NCBI GenBank assembly: GCA_965248935.1
Contig: OZ252214.1
Location: 3,162,001-3,226,000, forward strand
DNA from: G032773895 sp965248935
Lineage (GTDB): Bacteria; Pseudomonadota; Gammaproteobacteria; Pseudomonadales; Cellvibrionaceae
Direction: 5' to 3'
Length of the DNA stretch: 64,000 bases
Below, one piece after another: positions 15,397 through 24,940 of the stretch (position 1 is its first letter; each line of letters starts with the position of its first letter). The position numbers and the translations under genes are program-made. Under the pieces are notes generated by a model. It was not told where the DNA came from. It did not search any database and was given only the letters and a program-made list of their open reading frames with translations.

Positions 15397-15786
15397 TTAT
15401 GCGTTATTTTTCTTGGCCTTTTCTATTATTTCGCTCAGCTCGCCAAGCTCTTTTGGGGATAGCTGGTCAGATTGCATTCCCAATAAAGCGCTCACGGCAG
15501 CGCTAGTTGAACCGTTGAAAAAAGTATTAATTAATCTATCCACCGCAGATTTTTGTGCCGTTTCTTGTTCCATTGCGACAGCATAAACATAACGGAAGTT
15601 TTCTTCTCGTTGTTTTATGTAGTCTTTCTTAACCATTGTGGAAAGCATGGCTCTGGTTGCAGAATTACTTGGGGCTTCGGGTAGCTGAGCGCGAATTTCT
15701 TCCGCTGTGGAATCTGGGCGACGAAATAGAATATCCATAATCTGTCTTTGCCTACGGCTTAAATGAATCATTGGATTTTTCGTCAA
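15397..15786 (-). CDS. BlaI/MecI/CopY-family repressor
   Basis: 129 residues with the winged helix of the family (HLSRRQRQIMDILFRRPDSTAEEIRAQL, then MLSTMVKKDYIKQREENFRYVY) and a C-terminal dimerisation part (INTFFNGSTSAAVSALLG). It lies upstream of the M56 protease gene in the same direction, forming a BlaI-BlaR1-like pair. It probably represses its own promoter in the 515-bp gap before ptsI. I could not pick out a clear TACA/TGTA operator. Confidence 0.88.
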   Translation of the reverse strand: MTKNPMIHLSRRQRQIMDILFRRPDSTAEEIRAQLPEAPSNSATRAMLSTMVKKDYIKQREENFRYVYAVAMEQETAQKSAVDRLINTFFNGSTSAAVSALLGMQSDQLSPKELGELSEIIEKAKKNNA

Positions 15787-16301
15787 AATAGCTACCTTAA
15801 TATTCGCTTATGTCTGTTTTTTTAACTTTATGCTAGTTTTTTAACATTGGCAAGTGATCAATCTGTATTTAAAAGCATTGTAGTGTAAAAATTCCTTTTA
15901 AATCAATTGGTTATGCTGCTGACTCTTTAAGTGGCATTAACATTTTTTGAAATAATCTTCCCAGATATGGGCGCAGCAGCGTATTAATGAGATTAGTTGT
16001 TTTTATTCTTCAACTTTATTTGCTCGCAAAACAACCAAAATAATACTTATGCAATTCATAAAATGTTTCAAATTGGCGATAATACGCGCTGTGCTAATGG
16101 AATATAAGACGTTACTATTCCTGGTTACGCCCTAAACAAGCTAGTTTGTCGGAAAAATATAAGGGATGGCGTTTAACAGCAATACCTACTTGTGTATTGA
16201 ATGTGTGCGTTGAACATTTTTTAGTCAATCGATTAGTACATAATTCGGTTGTTACATAATAAAGAAACATTCCTTGGTAATAAGGAGTAAGAGGTTTATA
16301 T
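15787..16301. other. divergent promoter region between blaI-like gene and PTS operon
   Basis: 515 bp with no ORF I support. It must hold promoters for both directions. An RBS (AAGGAGTAAGAGG) lies just before ptsI. AT-rich, with no clear operator or terminator recognised. Confidence 0.4.
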
Positions 16302-18053
16302 ATGTCTAATCAAGCTCCTATGTCTTTGTCTGGCACCGTAGCTTCCTCCGGTATTGCTATTGGCAGAGCTGTTGTTATGGAATCCGAGCTGCCTTCCATC
16401 AATCGAGATCAAATCAAGCCTGCTCAAGTAAAAGATGAAGTTGTTCGTTTCCACAAAGCAAGAAAATTGAGCTTGGAGCAACTGAATGAACTGTATGAGA
16501 AGGCAAAAGATACCCTTGGCGAGAGTGAGGCAGATGTCTTTGGTGGCCATGCAATGTTGCTTGATGATGAAGAGCTGGAAGAAGAGGTCCTCGGTATTAT
16601 CCAAGATCAGTTATATTCTGCGGATTTCGCTGTAGACACGGTAATGAGCAATAATATTGTTGCTCTGTCTCAGATTGAAGACGAATATTTACGCGCGCGC
16701 GCAGCGGATATGGACGATCTTAGAAAAAGGCTTATTCGCAACCTCTTTTCTAAACCAGGAGAAACGCAAACACAAGCGGGTCTCGTTGCGTCTGAGGGTG
16801 AGCCCATTATTATATTTGCAGATGACCTTAGCCCCGCTGAAACTCTCAGCCTTGACTTGACTATTGTTAGTGGGTTTGTGACAGCAACGGGTGGAGGCAT
16901 GTCTCATACTGCCATTCTTGCTCGTTCTATGGGCCTGCCTGCCATTGTGGGTGTGAATTCACTATTCGATAAGGTGACCTCAGGCAACCTAGCGGTTTTA
17001 GATGGCGATAACAATGCAATACTTATCAACCCTGAGAAAGCGATATTGTGCGATTGTGAAGCCCGGCGAGCAACCCAGGTAGAGAAGCAAAAAGCGTTAA
17101 AAGAATTAAAAGATTTACCCGCCCAAACAACCGACGGCCATCGGGTTGAACTGGCGGCAAATATTGGTACAGATAACGAAGTCGAGGGTGTACTTGAAAA
17201 TGGTGCTGAGGCCATTGGGCTATACCGTAGCGAATTTTTATTTATGGGCCAAAAATCCGCGCCAAGTGAAGAGATTCAATTTAACGCCTACCGCGCGGTG
17301 CTTGAAAAGATGGAAGGCAAACCTGTGATCCTCCGAACTTTGGATGTTGGCGGTGACAAACATATCCCCTATTTAAAACTAGAGGAAGAACTCAATCCAT
17401 TTTTAGGCAAACGTGCTATACGCTTATGTTTTGACGATTCTAAGCTTTTTAACGCGCAACTTCGCGCAGCGCTGAGAGCCAGCGCTTTTGGTCAATTACG
17501 TCTTATGTTTCCAATGGTTATTTCCGTGGAAGAAGTGAGAAAATTACACGGAATAATTGAAGAACTAAAACAGGATCTTAGAAGCGAAAATATCGCTTTT
17601 GACGAAAATATTAAAATTGGTGCTATGGTTGAAACGCCTGCATCTGTCATGATTGCAAGAGATCTTATAGAGGAATTAGATTTCTTTAGTATTGGCACCA
17701 ATGATCTTACCCAATATATTTTAGCTGTTGACCGTTGCAATACTGAAATTGCACACTTATATAACCCGTTAACTCCGGCTGTATTAAAAGCCATTAAACA
17801 GGTTATCGACGCCACTCACGACGCGGGTAAATGGGTGGGAATCTGTGGCGAGTTGGCCGCTACAGAAAATGCTGCGCTGTTATTGGTTGGTATGGGTTTA
17901 GATGAACTGAGTATGAGCGCAAGCGCTATTCCAAGAGTTAAGAGCGCTATCCGTAATTGTAGTCAAACTCAGTTAACGGAATTAGCCGAAAGAGTGCTTT
18001 CTTTAAAAACGGCGGTAGAAATTAGTGAAGCACTGGCATCCATTACAGAATAA
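16302..18053 (+). CDS. ptsI: PTS enzyme I (phosphoenolpyruvate-protein phosphotransferase)
   Basis: 583 residues, normal length. It moves phosphate from PEP to HPr. The phospho-histidine is in ATGGGMSHTAILARSMGLPAIVG (His202). The PEP-binding barrel follows (RSEFLFMG, LRTLDVGGDKHIPY, MVETPASVMIARDL, FSIGTNDLTQYILAVDR), with the active-site Cys in GKWVGICGELA. It is first in an operon with a GlcNAc-type permease and HPr. The usual gammaproteobacterial order is ptsH-ptsI-crr; here crr is replaced by the IIA domain fused to the permease. Confidence 0.97.
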   Translation: MSNQAPMSLSGTVASSGIAIGRAVVMESELPSINRDQIKPAQVKDEVVRFHKARKLSLEQLNELYEKAKDTLGESEADVFGGHAMLLDDEELEEEVLGIIQDQLYSADFAVDTVMSNNIVALSQIEDEYLRARAADMDDLRKRLIRNLFSKPGETQTQAGLVASEGEPIIIFADDLSPAETLSLDLTIVSGFVTATGGGMSHTAILARSMGLPAIVGVNSLFDKVTSGNLAVLDGDNNAILINPEKAILCDCEARRATQVEKQKALKELKDLPAQTTDGHRVELAANIGTDNEVEGVLENGAEAIGLYRSEFLFMGQKSAPSEEIQFNAYRAVLEKMEGKPVILRTLDVGGDKHIPYLKLEEELNPFLGKRAIRLCFDDSKLFNAQLRAALRASAFGQLRLMFPMVISVEEVRKLHGIIEELKQDLRSENIAFDENIKIGAMVETPASVMIARDLIEELDFFSIGTNDLTQYILAVDRCNTEIAHLYNPLTPAVLKAIKQVIDATHDAGKWVGICGELAATENAALLLVGMGLDELSMSASAIPRVKSAIRNCSQTQLTELAERVLSLKTAVEISEALASITE

Positions 18054-18155
18054 AAAAGAAACAGGTTAAATCGTTATCATGCAAATAAAATTACAATAAC
18101 GACTTGCTTCAAATAATAACAACAAATTTTTAATACAACCTGGGAGGGGGAATCC

Positions 18156-20159
18156 ATGAATATTCTTGGATATTTACAAAAACTAGGGCGAGCGTTAATG
18201 CTTCCAATTGCGACCCTACCGGCAGCCGCAATATTGTTGCGACTGGGGCAACCAGATGTTTTAGATGTATTTGGTTTGGGTAATGTCAACCATATTGGGG
18301 TTATTGCTGCCGCAGGCCAAGCGATATTCGATAATATTGCCCTTCTTTTTGCTGTGGGCGTGGCTATTGGTTTAGCAAAAGGCAGTGCTGCTGCCGCTGG
18401 TTTAGCGGCGGTTGTGGGCTACATGCTATTAAAAGCGACATTTGAATTGATTACTCCCGACGGTTTTGATCTCAAGGTGCTGGGCGGAATATTAGCCGGT
18501 ATCGTTGCCGCGCATACCTATAATAGGTTCCACACATTAAAGCTACCGGAGTTTCTGTCTTTTTTTGGGGGCAGTCGATCTGTACCGATTATCACAGCGT
18601 TCTTCTGCCTATTTCTCTCCGTTGGCCTGAGTATTATTTGGCCTCCAATACAAGCGGCCATTGGTGCAGCAGGCGATTGGATGATGGTCAATGGAACGGC
18701 TGGCAGTTTCGTTTATGGAACCTTAAATAGATTACTTATCCCTACAGGGTTACACCAAGTACTAAACAGCATGGCGTGGTTTGTTTTTGGTGAATATAAC
18801 GGTGCAACCGGCGATATTGGTCGCTTCTTTGCCGGAGACCCAAACTCGGGCATGTTTATGACAGGCTTTTTTCCCATAATGATGTTTGGGCTCCCTGCGG
18901 CGTGTTTGGCAATGTATACCACGGCTCGCAAAGAAAACCGTAAAAAAATAATCGGTATTTTAACTAGCGTAGGTTTGACATCACTTGTAACTGGCGTAAC
19001 CGAGCCGGTTGAATTTATGTTTATGTTTATTGCGCCATTCCTCTATGTAATCCACGCGATTTTGACGGGTATTTCTTTATCAATTTGTACCACAATGGAT
19101 ATACATCTCGGGTTTGGTTTTTCGGCTGGCCTTATTGACTATGCATTGAATTTTAATATGCCTGCCGCCAAGAACGCCTGGATGCTTATTCCTATTGGCC
19201 TAGTGTTTTTTGTAGTGTATTACGTCACCTTTGTTGTGGCCATTAAAACACTTAACTTAGCAACTCCTGGTAGAGAGGCTGTACTTACCGAAGAGGACGC
19301 TCAACCTGTATCTGTTAAAGATGAGGATATGGGCATTCTGGCGCAAAAATACGCCATTGCGTTAGGCGGTTTGAAAAATTTAACCAGTATTGAAGCCTGC
19401 ATCACTCGTTTACGTTTAACTTTAGTCGATACAACGATTGTTGATGAGAGTGCAATAAAAGGTTTGGGGGCAAAAGGTATTATCCGCTTAGGCGGCAATA
19501 ATCTCCAAGTTATTATTGGGCCAAGAGCAGAGTTAATTGCTAATCAGATAAAAGAGCTTCCCATTCACTTCCACGAGTTGATAAGTGAAATTAAAGAGGT
19601 TCAGCCAGTAGCAAATTCAGCAATAAATAGCGTCAGTTCAGAAGTACTTGCCTATGTTGACTTGGTTGCACCCGTTAGCGGAAAAGTGGTTCCAATTGAA
19701 TCCACGCCGGATGAAGTGTTTTCTGAAAAAATTGTAGGGGACGGTATTAGTATCGAGCCTACTGGAGATACAATGGTTGCGCCATGTCGTGGGCAAATAG
19801 GCAAAATATTTGAAACCAATCACGCCTTTAGTATGATCACAGATGAAGGCGTGGAATTGTTTGTTCATTTTGGTATCGATACCGTAGAGCTAAAAGGTGA
19901 AGGCTTTACTCGGGTTGCTGAAGAGGGGCAAGAAGTGCAACCTGGTGACCCTATTATCAAATTTGATTTGCCGTTTCTAAGAGGAAAAGCTAAGTCGGTA
20001 ATCACTCCTGTTGTAATATCCAATATTGAAGAGTTTGCCGGTTTGACTACCAGTGTCGGTGATACAGTGACTGCTGGGGTAGATACAATTATCAGCGTTC
20101 AACTTACGGATGCCAAAGAGCCAACCTCTGCCGAAACAGAAGAAGCTGAAACAAATTAA
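18156..20159 (+). CDS. nagE: PTS N-acetylglucosamine-type transporter, EIICBA
   Basis: 667 residues with three parts. IIC membrane domain, about 1-375 (start MNILGYLQKLGRALMLPIA, GLHQVLNSMAWF, VTEPVEFMFMFIAPFLY), closest to E. coli NagE from memory. IIB, about 390-470, with phospho-Cys415 in SIEACITRLRLTL. IIA, about 510-650, with phospho-His571 in VELFVHFGIDTVEL. It imports and phosphorylates a sugar, most likely GlcNAc, which fits the chitinase at 45456. Glucose cannot be excluded. RBS GGGAGGGGG precedes the start. Confidence 0.92.
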   Translation: MNILGYLQKLGRALMLPIATLPAAAILLRLGQPDVLDVFGLGNVNHIGVIAAAGQAIFDNIALLFAVGVAIGLAKGSAAAAGLAAVVGYMLLKATFELITPDGFDLKVLGGILAGIVAAHTYNRFHTLKLPEFLSFFGGSRSVPIITAFFCLFLSVGLSIIWPPIQAAIGAAGDWMMVNGTAGSFVYGTLNRLLIPTGLHQVLNSMAWFVFGEYNGATGDIGRFFAGDPNSGMFMTGFFPIMMFGLPAACLAMYTTARKENRKKIIGILTSVGLTSLVTGVTEPVEFMFMFIAPFLYVIHAILTGISLSICTTMDIHLGFGFSAGLIDYALNFNMPAAKNAWMLIPIGLVFFVVYYVTFVVAIKTLNLATPGREAVLTEEDAQPVSVKDEDMGILAQKYAIALGGLKNLTSIEACITRLRLTLVDTTIVDESAIKGLGAKGIIRLGGNNLQVIIGPRAELIANQIKELPIHFHELISEIKEVQPVANSAINSVSSEVLAYVDLVAPVSGKVVPIESTPDEVFSEKIVGDGISIEPTGDTMVAPCRGQIGKIFETNHAFSMITDEGVELFVHFGIDTVELKGEGFTRVAEEGQEVQPGDPIIKFDLPFLRGKAKSVITPVVISNIEEFAGLTTSVGDTVTAGVDTIISVQLTDAKEPTSAETEEAETN

Positions 20160-20190
20160 TTCTATTGACTATTTTATGTTGAGATAAAAA

Positions 20191-20448
20191 ATGATAAAGA
20201 AAACCGCAGTTGTAAATTCTGAAAATGGGTTTCATACACGCCCAGCCGCAGTATTTGTGAAAAAGGCAAAAGAGTTTGCAAGTAAAATCACGGTTAGTTT
20301 TGGCGACAAAGATGCCAGTGCAAAAAGTCTATTTAAACTTCAGACATTAGGTATTGTGCAAGGTGCTGAAATATTAATTAGTGCAGATGGTGATGACGCC
20401 CAAGAAGCAACGGATTCTCTGGCGGAACTACTTGAAACACTGAATTGA
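20191..20448 (+). CDS. ptsH: PTS phosphocarrier HPr
   Basis: 85 residues. It carries phosphate from enzyme I to IIA. The site His15 is in NGFHTRPAAVFV and the regulatory-type Ser46 in SAKSLFKLQTLG. Third gene of the ptsI-nagE-ptsH operon, 31 bp behind nagE and followed directly by a terminator. Confidence 0.96.
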   Translation: MIKKTAVVNSENGFHTRPAAVFVKKAKEFASKITVSFGDKDASAKSLFKLQTLGIVQGAEILISADGDDAQEATDSLAELLETLN

Positions 20449-20458
20449 TTTTTTCGGA

Positions 20459-20494
20459 GGCGAAATGCTCAAAAAGCTTTTCGCCTTTTATTTT
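20459..20494 (+). terminator. terminator of the PTS operon
   Basis: GGCGAAA (20459-20465) pairs with TTTTCGCC (20478-20485), followed by TTTTATTTTG. It lies 10 bp after the ptsH stop. Confidence 0.85.
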
Positions 20495-20574
20495 GTGTTT
20501 TTATCGTGCCTTTCTTAACGTATCTTTCTTAATGTCTTTTTTTCATGTTTTTTATGTTCTATCGTAAATTACGT

Positions 20575-21474
20575 TTAATCGCAATGTTTTAACTGAGTTC
20601 GGCTTAAACTCAAACTTTCACACATTTTTTCCGCGCCTTTGAGAAGCCTATAAGTATGGCGCGAAATGATGTCTGGCGGAATAGCATAAAGGTTGTTACA
20701 GCGTACAGCTTTGATGCTAGGCCATTTCTCCCAAGCACTTAACCAAGCTGGTTTTTCGTCTCCCATGCCGCTTGTAATAATGCCGCTCGTAACAATAGCT
20801 TGAGGGTCTGCATGTAAAACAGATTCAATACTTACTTTTGGTGCTATTGCCAATTCTTTTGCAAACACATTTGTTCCACCGCACATACGGATAACATCAC
20901 TAATAATGTGTTCACCGTTTAACGTTTGTAAAGGATCGTTCCAGACTTGGTAAAAAGTTGAAACTTTTGGCAGGTTTTTGTATTTTTTTTCTAGGATCGC
21001 ATGTTTCTTTTCAAAGTTATGTGCAGCTTTTTCGGCGATATTTTCAGTTCCTGCAAGTATTCCATAATCACGTATCACTTTGGGTATATCCATTAAACTA
21101 TGAGGGTCACTGGCATAGACGGTTAAACCAAGTGAGATTAGTTTTTCCATTACTTTCCCGCCTCTACCAGAATGCCAGACAATAATTAAGTCGGGGTTAG
21201 TGCCTAGAATAGCCTCTAAGCTATAAGAGCTGATAGTACCTACTCGCGGAATTTTTTTTGCTTCTTTTGGGTAGTCACAATAATCAACCGCACCAACAAT
21301 ACGATTGCCTGCACCAGCAGAATACAGGTTTTCAACAATATGAGGGGCCAGCGCGACGATTCTTATTGCTGGCGAATCAAGAGTAACCGCTCTGCCCAAA
21401 AAGTCTGTTACTTCAACTTTGGCTGTTGTATTTAGGCTGTATAATGCGCTTATTAATAACAAAATATATTTCAT
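20575..21474 (-). CDS. btuF: cobalamin ABC transporter periplasmic binding protein
   Basis: 299 residues with a signal peptide (KYILLLISALYSLNTTAK) and the two-lobe helical-backbone binding fold (PBP III): RIVALAPHIVENLYSAGAGNRIVGAVDYCDYPKEAKKIPRVGT, then PDLIIVWHSG. The wording matches BtuF. Iron-siderophore binders share the fold, but the neighbouring cobO, cobQ and riboswitch point to corrinoids. Last gene of the minus-strand B12 operon. Confidence 0.88.
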   Translation of the reverse strand: MKYILLLISALYSLNTTAKVEVTDFLGRAVTLDSPAIRIVALAPHIVENLYSAGAGNRIVGAVDYCDYPKEAKKIPRVGTISSYSLEAILGTNPDLIIVWHSGRGGKVMEKLISLGLTVYASDPHSLMDIPKVIRDYGILAGTENIAEKAAHNFEKKHAILEKKYKNLPKVSTFYQVWNDPLQTLNGEHIISDVIRMCGGTNVFAKELAIAPKVSIESVLHADPQAIVTSGIITSGMGDEKPAWLSAWEKWPSIKAVRCNNLYAIPPDIISRHTYRLLKGAEKMCESLSLSRTQLKHCD

Positions 21475-21556
21475 AGTGTTTAGATAACAAATAGCTTAAA
21501 AAATCCAAAGTATAATTTTTTGATGATTTTTTATGAGAAAATAAGAGTGGGTACCT

Positions 21557-22363
21557 CTAAGAAATAACCAATACATTTTCAGTTTCAGAGTCTCGAATAA
21601 TTTTAACTTTTGTTTCAAATAACTCTTCTAGAAGGTTTTCTGTTACAACGGTATTTGGCGTTCCTTGAGCAAGGCTTTTCCCCGCCTTTAATACTAATAT
21701 TTTATCCGCGTATTGCAGGGCTAGGTTAAAATCATGCACAATCATTATTATTGCTGTACTCTGTTTAGAGAATTGTTTCAGTGCCTTCATTAATTGTTGT
21801 TGATGCCCTAAATCCAGTGCAGTAGTGGGTTCGTCCAATAACATTAGTCTACCGGAAGCATCTTCTTCCCGCCAAATTTGTGCCATTACTCTCGCTAATT
21901 GGGTTCGTTGTTTTTCGCCACCAGACAACTCCGTATAAAGTCGTTGTGCCATAGGCAGCATATCCATCGAGGCCATAGCTTCCTGTATGATTGTTTTATC
22001 CACTTCGGTACCCGTACAGTGAGATATTCGACTGAGGCCGATAACTTCTTCAACGGTATAGGGGAAATTAAGTAAACTTAGCTGAGGTAATATAGACATG
22101 TGTCGAGCTATCTCTTGCAAGCCCCACTCAGAAATGGGTTTTCTCATAAAATGTATTTGCCCATCTGTTATATTCATATCACTGGAAATAGCCTTAAACA
22201 GTGATGTTTTGCCGGCTCCATTTGGTCCAACTACAGCCAGTATTTCTCCAGTGTTTACTTTAAAGCTTATATTCGATACAAGTTTAATGTTGTTAAGAGT
22301 GATGCAGACGTTAGTGACGTCTAATAATTCACGTATATTATTCTTATCGTTATTGCATCCCAT
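21557..22363 (-). CDS. btuD: cobalamin ABC transporter ATPase
   Basis: 268 residues. Walker A GPNGAGKTS, Q-loop LPQLS, signature LSGGEKQR, Walker B LMLLDEPT and switch His (MIVHDFN) are all present. By sequence alone it could be a haem (HmuV) or siderophore ATPase; the operon assigns it to cobalamin. The start overlaps the end of the permease gene by 14 nt, so the two are translationally coupled. Confidence 0.88.
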   Translation of the reverse strand: MGCNNDKNNIRELLDVTNVCITLNNIKLVSNISFKVNTGEILAVVGPNGAGKTSLFKAISSDMNITDGQIHFMRKPISEWGLQEIARHMSILPQLSLLNFPYTVEEVIGLSRISHCTGTEVDKTIIQEAMASMDMLPMAQRLYTELSGGEKQRTQLARVMAQIWREEDASGRLMLLDEPTTALDLGHQQQLMKALKQFSKQSTAIIMIVHDFNLALQYADKILVLKAGKSLAQGTPNTVVTENLLEELFETKVKIIRDSETENVLVIS

Positions 22364-23384
22364 ACTGGTGCCTCTTTCTTAACAAAGATACAAATACGGG
22401 TGCGCCAATTAATGATGTGACCAACCCCACAGGCAATTCTGTTGGTGCGATAATTGTTCTGGCAAAGGCATCTGCCGAAACAAGCAGTATGGCTCCCAGA
22501 CATGCGCTTAAAGGAATTAAGTATTTATGATTGGGGCCTAAGGTTATTCTGACAATATGCGGAACAACTAACCCGATAAATGAAATGGTTCCCGCTAATG
22601 CGACGGATGTGCCTACTCCGATAGCGACACAGACAATCATGATTTTTTTTACTCGGTTGACATTAATACCTAAATGCCTAGCTTCGGATTCCCCCAACAG
22701 TAAAGCATTAAGTGCAATATACTGACGGGGTAATATAAATAGAATAACGCTTGTTACACCAAGAATAATCCACATTCGTGAAAAATCTGCACCATCAAGC
22801 CCGCCCATGCGCCAAAGGCTGATACGGCGAAGCATTTCATTGTCAGCAATAAACTCAAGCAAATTGGAAATACTGCCAGCAATAAATGCTACCGCGATTC
22901 CAGCTAACAACATGGTTGCCACAGATGTACCTGAGGGGCCTGTGGCAAGCCTATACACAAATGTAACGGCAATCAGGCTACCCGTAAACGCCCCCAAAGA
23001 AACGAGAGATAGCCCGGCAATGCTCCATTCGTAATGATTCAGTAATACAATGACACAGCTAGCTCCGGCTGCTGCTCCCGCGCTTACTCCAATTAAAGAG
23101 GGGTCTGCTAATGGGTTGCGAAAAAGACCTTGTGTGACGGAACCACAACATGCCAGAAGGGCGCCGACGCAAGCGGCTAAAATGGATCTAGGCAAACGCA
23201 AGTCTTCAATAATGATTTGTACTCGCCCGTCTTCTCCCGAGGTATAAGATAAAATAACGTCGGTGACTGTCAGTGGAACTGCACCAAAAAAGAGTGATGC
23301 GATTAGGGAAATTAATACAGTTGCCAAGGCGCCAATAAGAATATATTTCCAGTATTTAGCAACAAGAACAGTTGAAAATATCAT
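22350..23384 (-). CDS. btuC: cobalamin ABC transporter permease (FecCD family)
   Basis: 344 residues with about ten TM segments and the family marks LRLPRSILAACVGALLACCGSVTQGLFRNPLADPSLIGVS, GTISFIGLVVPHIVR and LPVGLVTSLIGAPVFVSLL. Inner-membrane half of the BtuCD importer. Its ATG overlaps the cobQ stop by 4 nt. Confidence 0.92.
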   Translation of the reverse strand: MIFSTVLVAKYWKYILIGALATVLISLIASLFFGAVPLTVTDVILSYTSGEDGRVQIIIEDLRLPRSILAACVGALLACCGSVTQGLFRNPLADPSLIGVSAGAAAGASCVIVLLNHYEWSIAGLSLVSLGAFTGSLIAVTFVYRLATGPSGTSVATMLLAGIAVAFIAGSISNLLEFIADNEMLRRISLWRMGGLDGADFSRMWIILGVTSVILFILPRQYIALNALLLGESEARHLGINVNRVKKIMIVCVAIGVGTSVALAGTISFIGLVVPHIVRITLGPNHKYLIPLSACLGAILLVSADAFARTIIAPTELPVGLVTSLIGAPVFVSLLRKRHQYGMQ

Positions 23385-24898
23385 TGCGCTACGCCTTTTT
23401 TGGACGGCGAACTGTCGTTGTTTTTGAAAGATTGAGCGGTATAAATTAATTTTTCAAATTCAATATGATCCAAAATTGAACTTGCTAAACGTTCAATTTC
23501 TTGGTTTCTAAAATCTTGAATATCAAAATCAACCTGTTCCGTTAAACCGGCCCAACGAAGAATTAAATCACATGCCTTAGGTGAATCAAAAATACCGTGT
23601 AAGTAACTGCCTAGTATCGCATTGTCGTTACTTAGAAAGCCCTCTTCAGTGAAACCATTCAGACGTATTGGCGCTGCATTTGATTTGAGGTGCGTATTAT
23701 TCGTCACTCCATTATGAATCTCGTAGCCTGTTACGTCTACGGTTTCACCGTTAAGTGTAAGCTGGCCGGTGACTTGGTTGAGTGTTTTATTTTCACGAAG
23801 GAGAACCGTTTGTGGTGCAAAACCAAAACCTTCAATAGAACCTGCTTCACCTTCTATTCCGTGTGGGTCATTAATCTGCTGACTTAACATCTGGTAGCCG
23901 CCGCAAATGCCGATAACTTTGCCGCCATAGCGTAAATGTTTATTGAGCGCTTGTCGCCATCCATTTTTTTCTAGGGACTCTAGGTCCTGTTTAACGTTTT
24001 TGGAGCCAGGTAAAATAATTAAATCGCAGGGGGGAGGTAATTCTGAGTAACGCACGTAAACAAGATCGATATTAGGGTGTAATCGTAATGCATCAAAATC
24101 AGTGTGATTACTTATTCTGGGGAGAACAGGTACGACAACCTTCAGTGCTAGATTAGAATTAGGCTTTTGATGCTGATTATCTATTGCATCTTCTGCCTCT
24201 AGATAAAAATTGTGTAAATAGGGAAGTACGCCAAAGACAGGTTTGCCCGTTTTCTTTTCCAACCACTGCAAACCTGATTCAAGAAGTTTAATGTCTCCTC
24301 GAAATTTATTGATAACAAATCCAATAATTCTGTTTCGTTCAGATTGAGAAAGTAATTCAAGTGTGCCTATGATATGGGCGAATACCCCGCCTTTATCAAT
24401 ATCCGTCACTAATATAACCGGGCAATTAGCTTCTTCGGCAAAGCCCATATTCGCAATATCACCTTCGCGTAAATTAATTTCGGCGGGACTTCCTGCGCCT
24501 TCAATAATGACTGCTTGATATTGATTTTCTAGCCTGTGGAATGATTCCATTACATGCTTTAGCACACAGGGTTTATACCGATGAAAATCGGCTGCTTGCA
24601 TATCTTTCAGAGCCTTACCCTGAATAATTATTTGTGCCCCGGTATCGCTTGAAGGTTTAATTAAAACGGGGTTCATATCCGTATGAGGTTTAATTTTACA
24701 GGCATCGGCCTGTACTGCCTGTGCGCGCCCTATTTCACCCCCATCAGCCGTTACGGCACTGTTTAGTGCCATATTTTGAGGTTTAAAAGGTGCGACCTTC
24801 ATTGCGCGATTTGCCAGCACACGGCAAATACCTGCAACTAGAATGCTTTTGCCTGCATCTGTCGTTGTGCCTTGAACCATCAAGCTAAATGCTGTCAT
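23381..24898 (-). CDS. cobQ: adenosylcobyric acid synthase (glutamine-hydrolysing)
   Basis: 505 residues. Adds amide groups to adenosylcobyrinic acid diamide. N-terminal ATP-binding domain (VQGTTTDAGKSILVAGICR, FKPQNMALNSAVTADGGEIGRAQ) and C-terminal glutamine amidotransferase with nucleophile Cys in GKVIGICGGYQML and the His in GSYLHGIFD. No ring-synthesis genes are nearby, so it probably serves salvage of incomplete corrinoids. It overlaps the btuC-like gene by 4 nt. Confidence 0.95.
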   Translation of the reverse strand: MTAFSLMVQGTTTDAGKSILVAGICRVLANRAMKVAPFKPQNMALNSAVTADGGEIGRAQAVQADACKIKPHTDMNPVLIKPSSDTGAQIIIQGKALKDMQAADFHRYKPCVLKHVMESFHRLENQYQAVIIEGAGSPAEINLREGDIANMGFAEEANCPVILVTDIDKGGVFAHIIGTLELLSQSERNRIIGFVINKFRGDIKLLESGLQWLEKKTGKPVFGVLPYLHNFYLEAEDAIDNQHQKPNSNLALKVVVPVLPRISNHTDFDALRLHPNIDLVYVRYSELPPPCDLIILPGSKNVKQDLESLEKNGWRQALNKHLRYGGKVIGICGGYQMLSQQINDPHGIEGEAGSIEGFGFAPQTVLLRENKTLNQVTGQLTLNGETVDVTGYEIHNGVTNNTHLKSNAAPIRLNGFTEEGFLSNDNAILGSYLHGIFDSPKACDLILRWAGLTEQVDFDIQDFRNQEIERLASSILDHIEFEKLIYTAQSFKNNDSSPSKKGVAQ

Positions 24899-24940
24899 TA
24901 TGTGTTCAGCTTTCTTTTTTTGTGGTGAAAAGTAGATGTA

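Noticed and set aside
21557..22363. Haem importer ATPase (HmuV)
   Set aside because: Sequence alone would allow it, but the operon with riboswitch, cobO and cobQ points to cobalamin.
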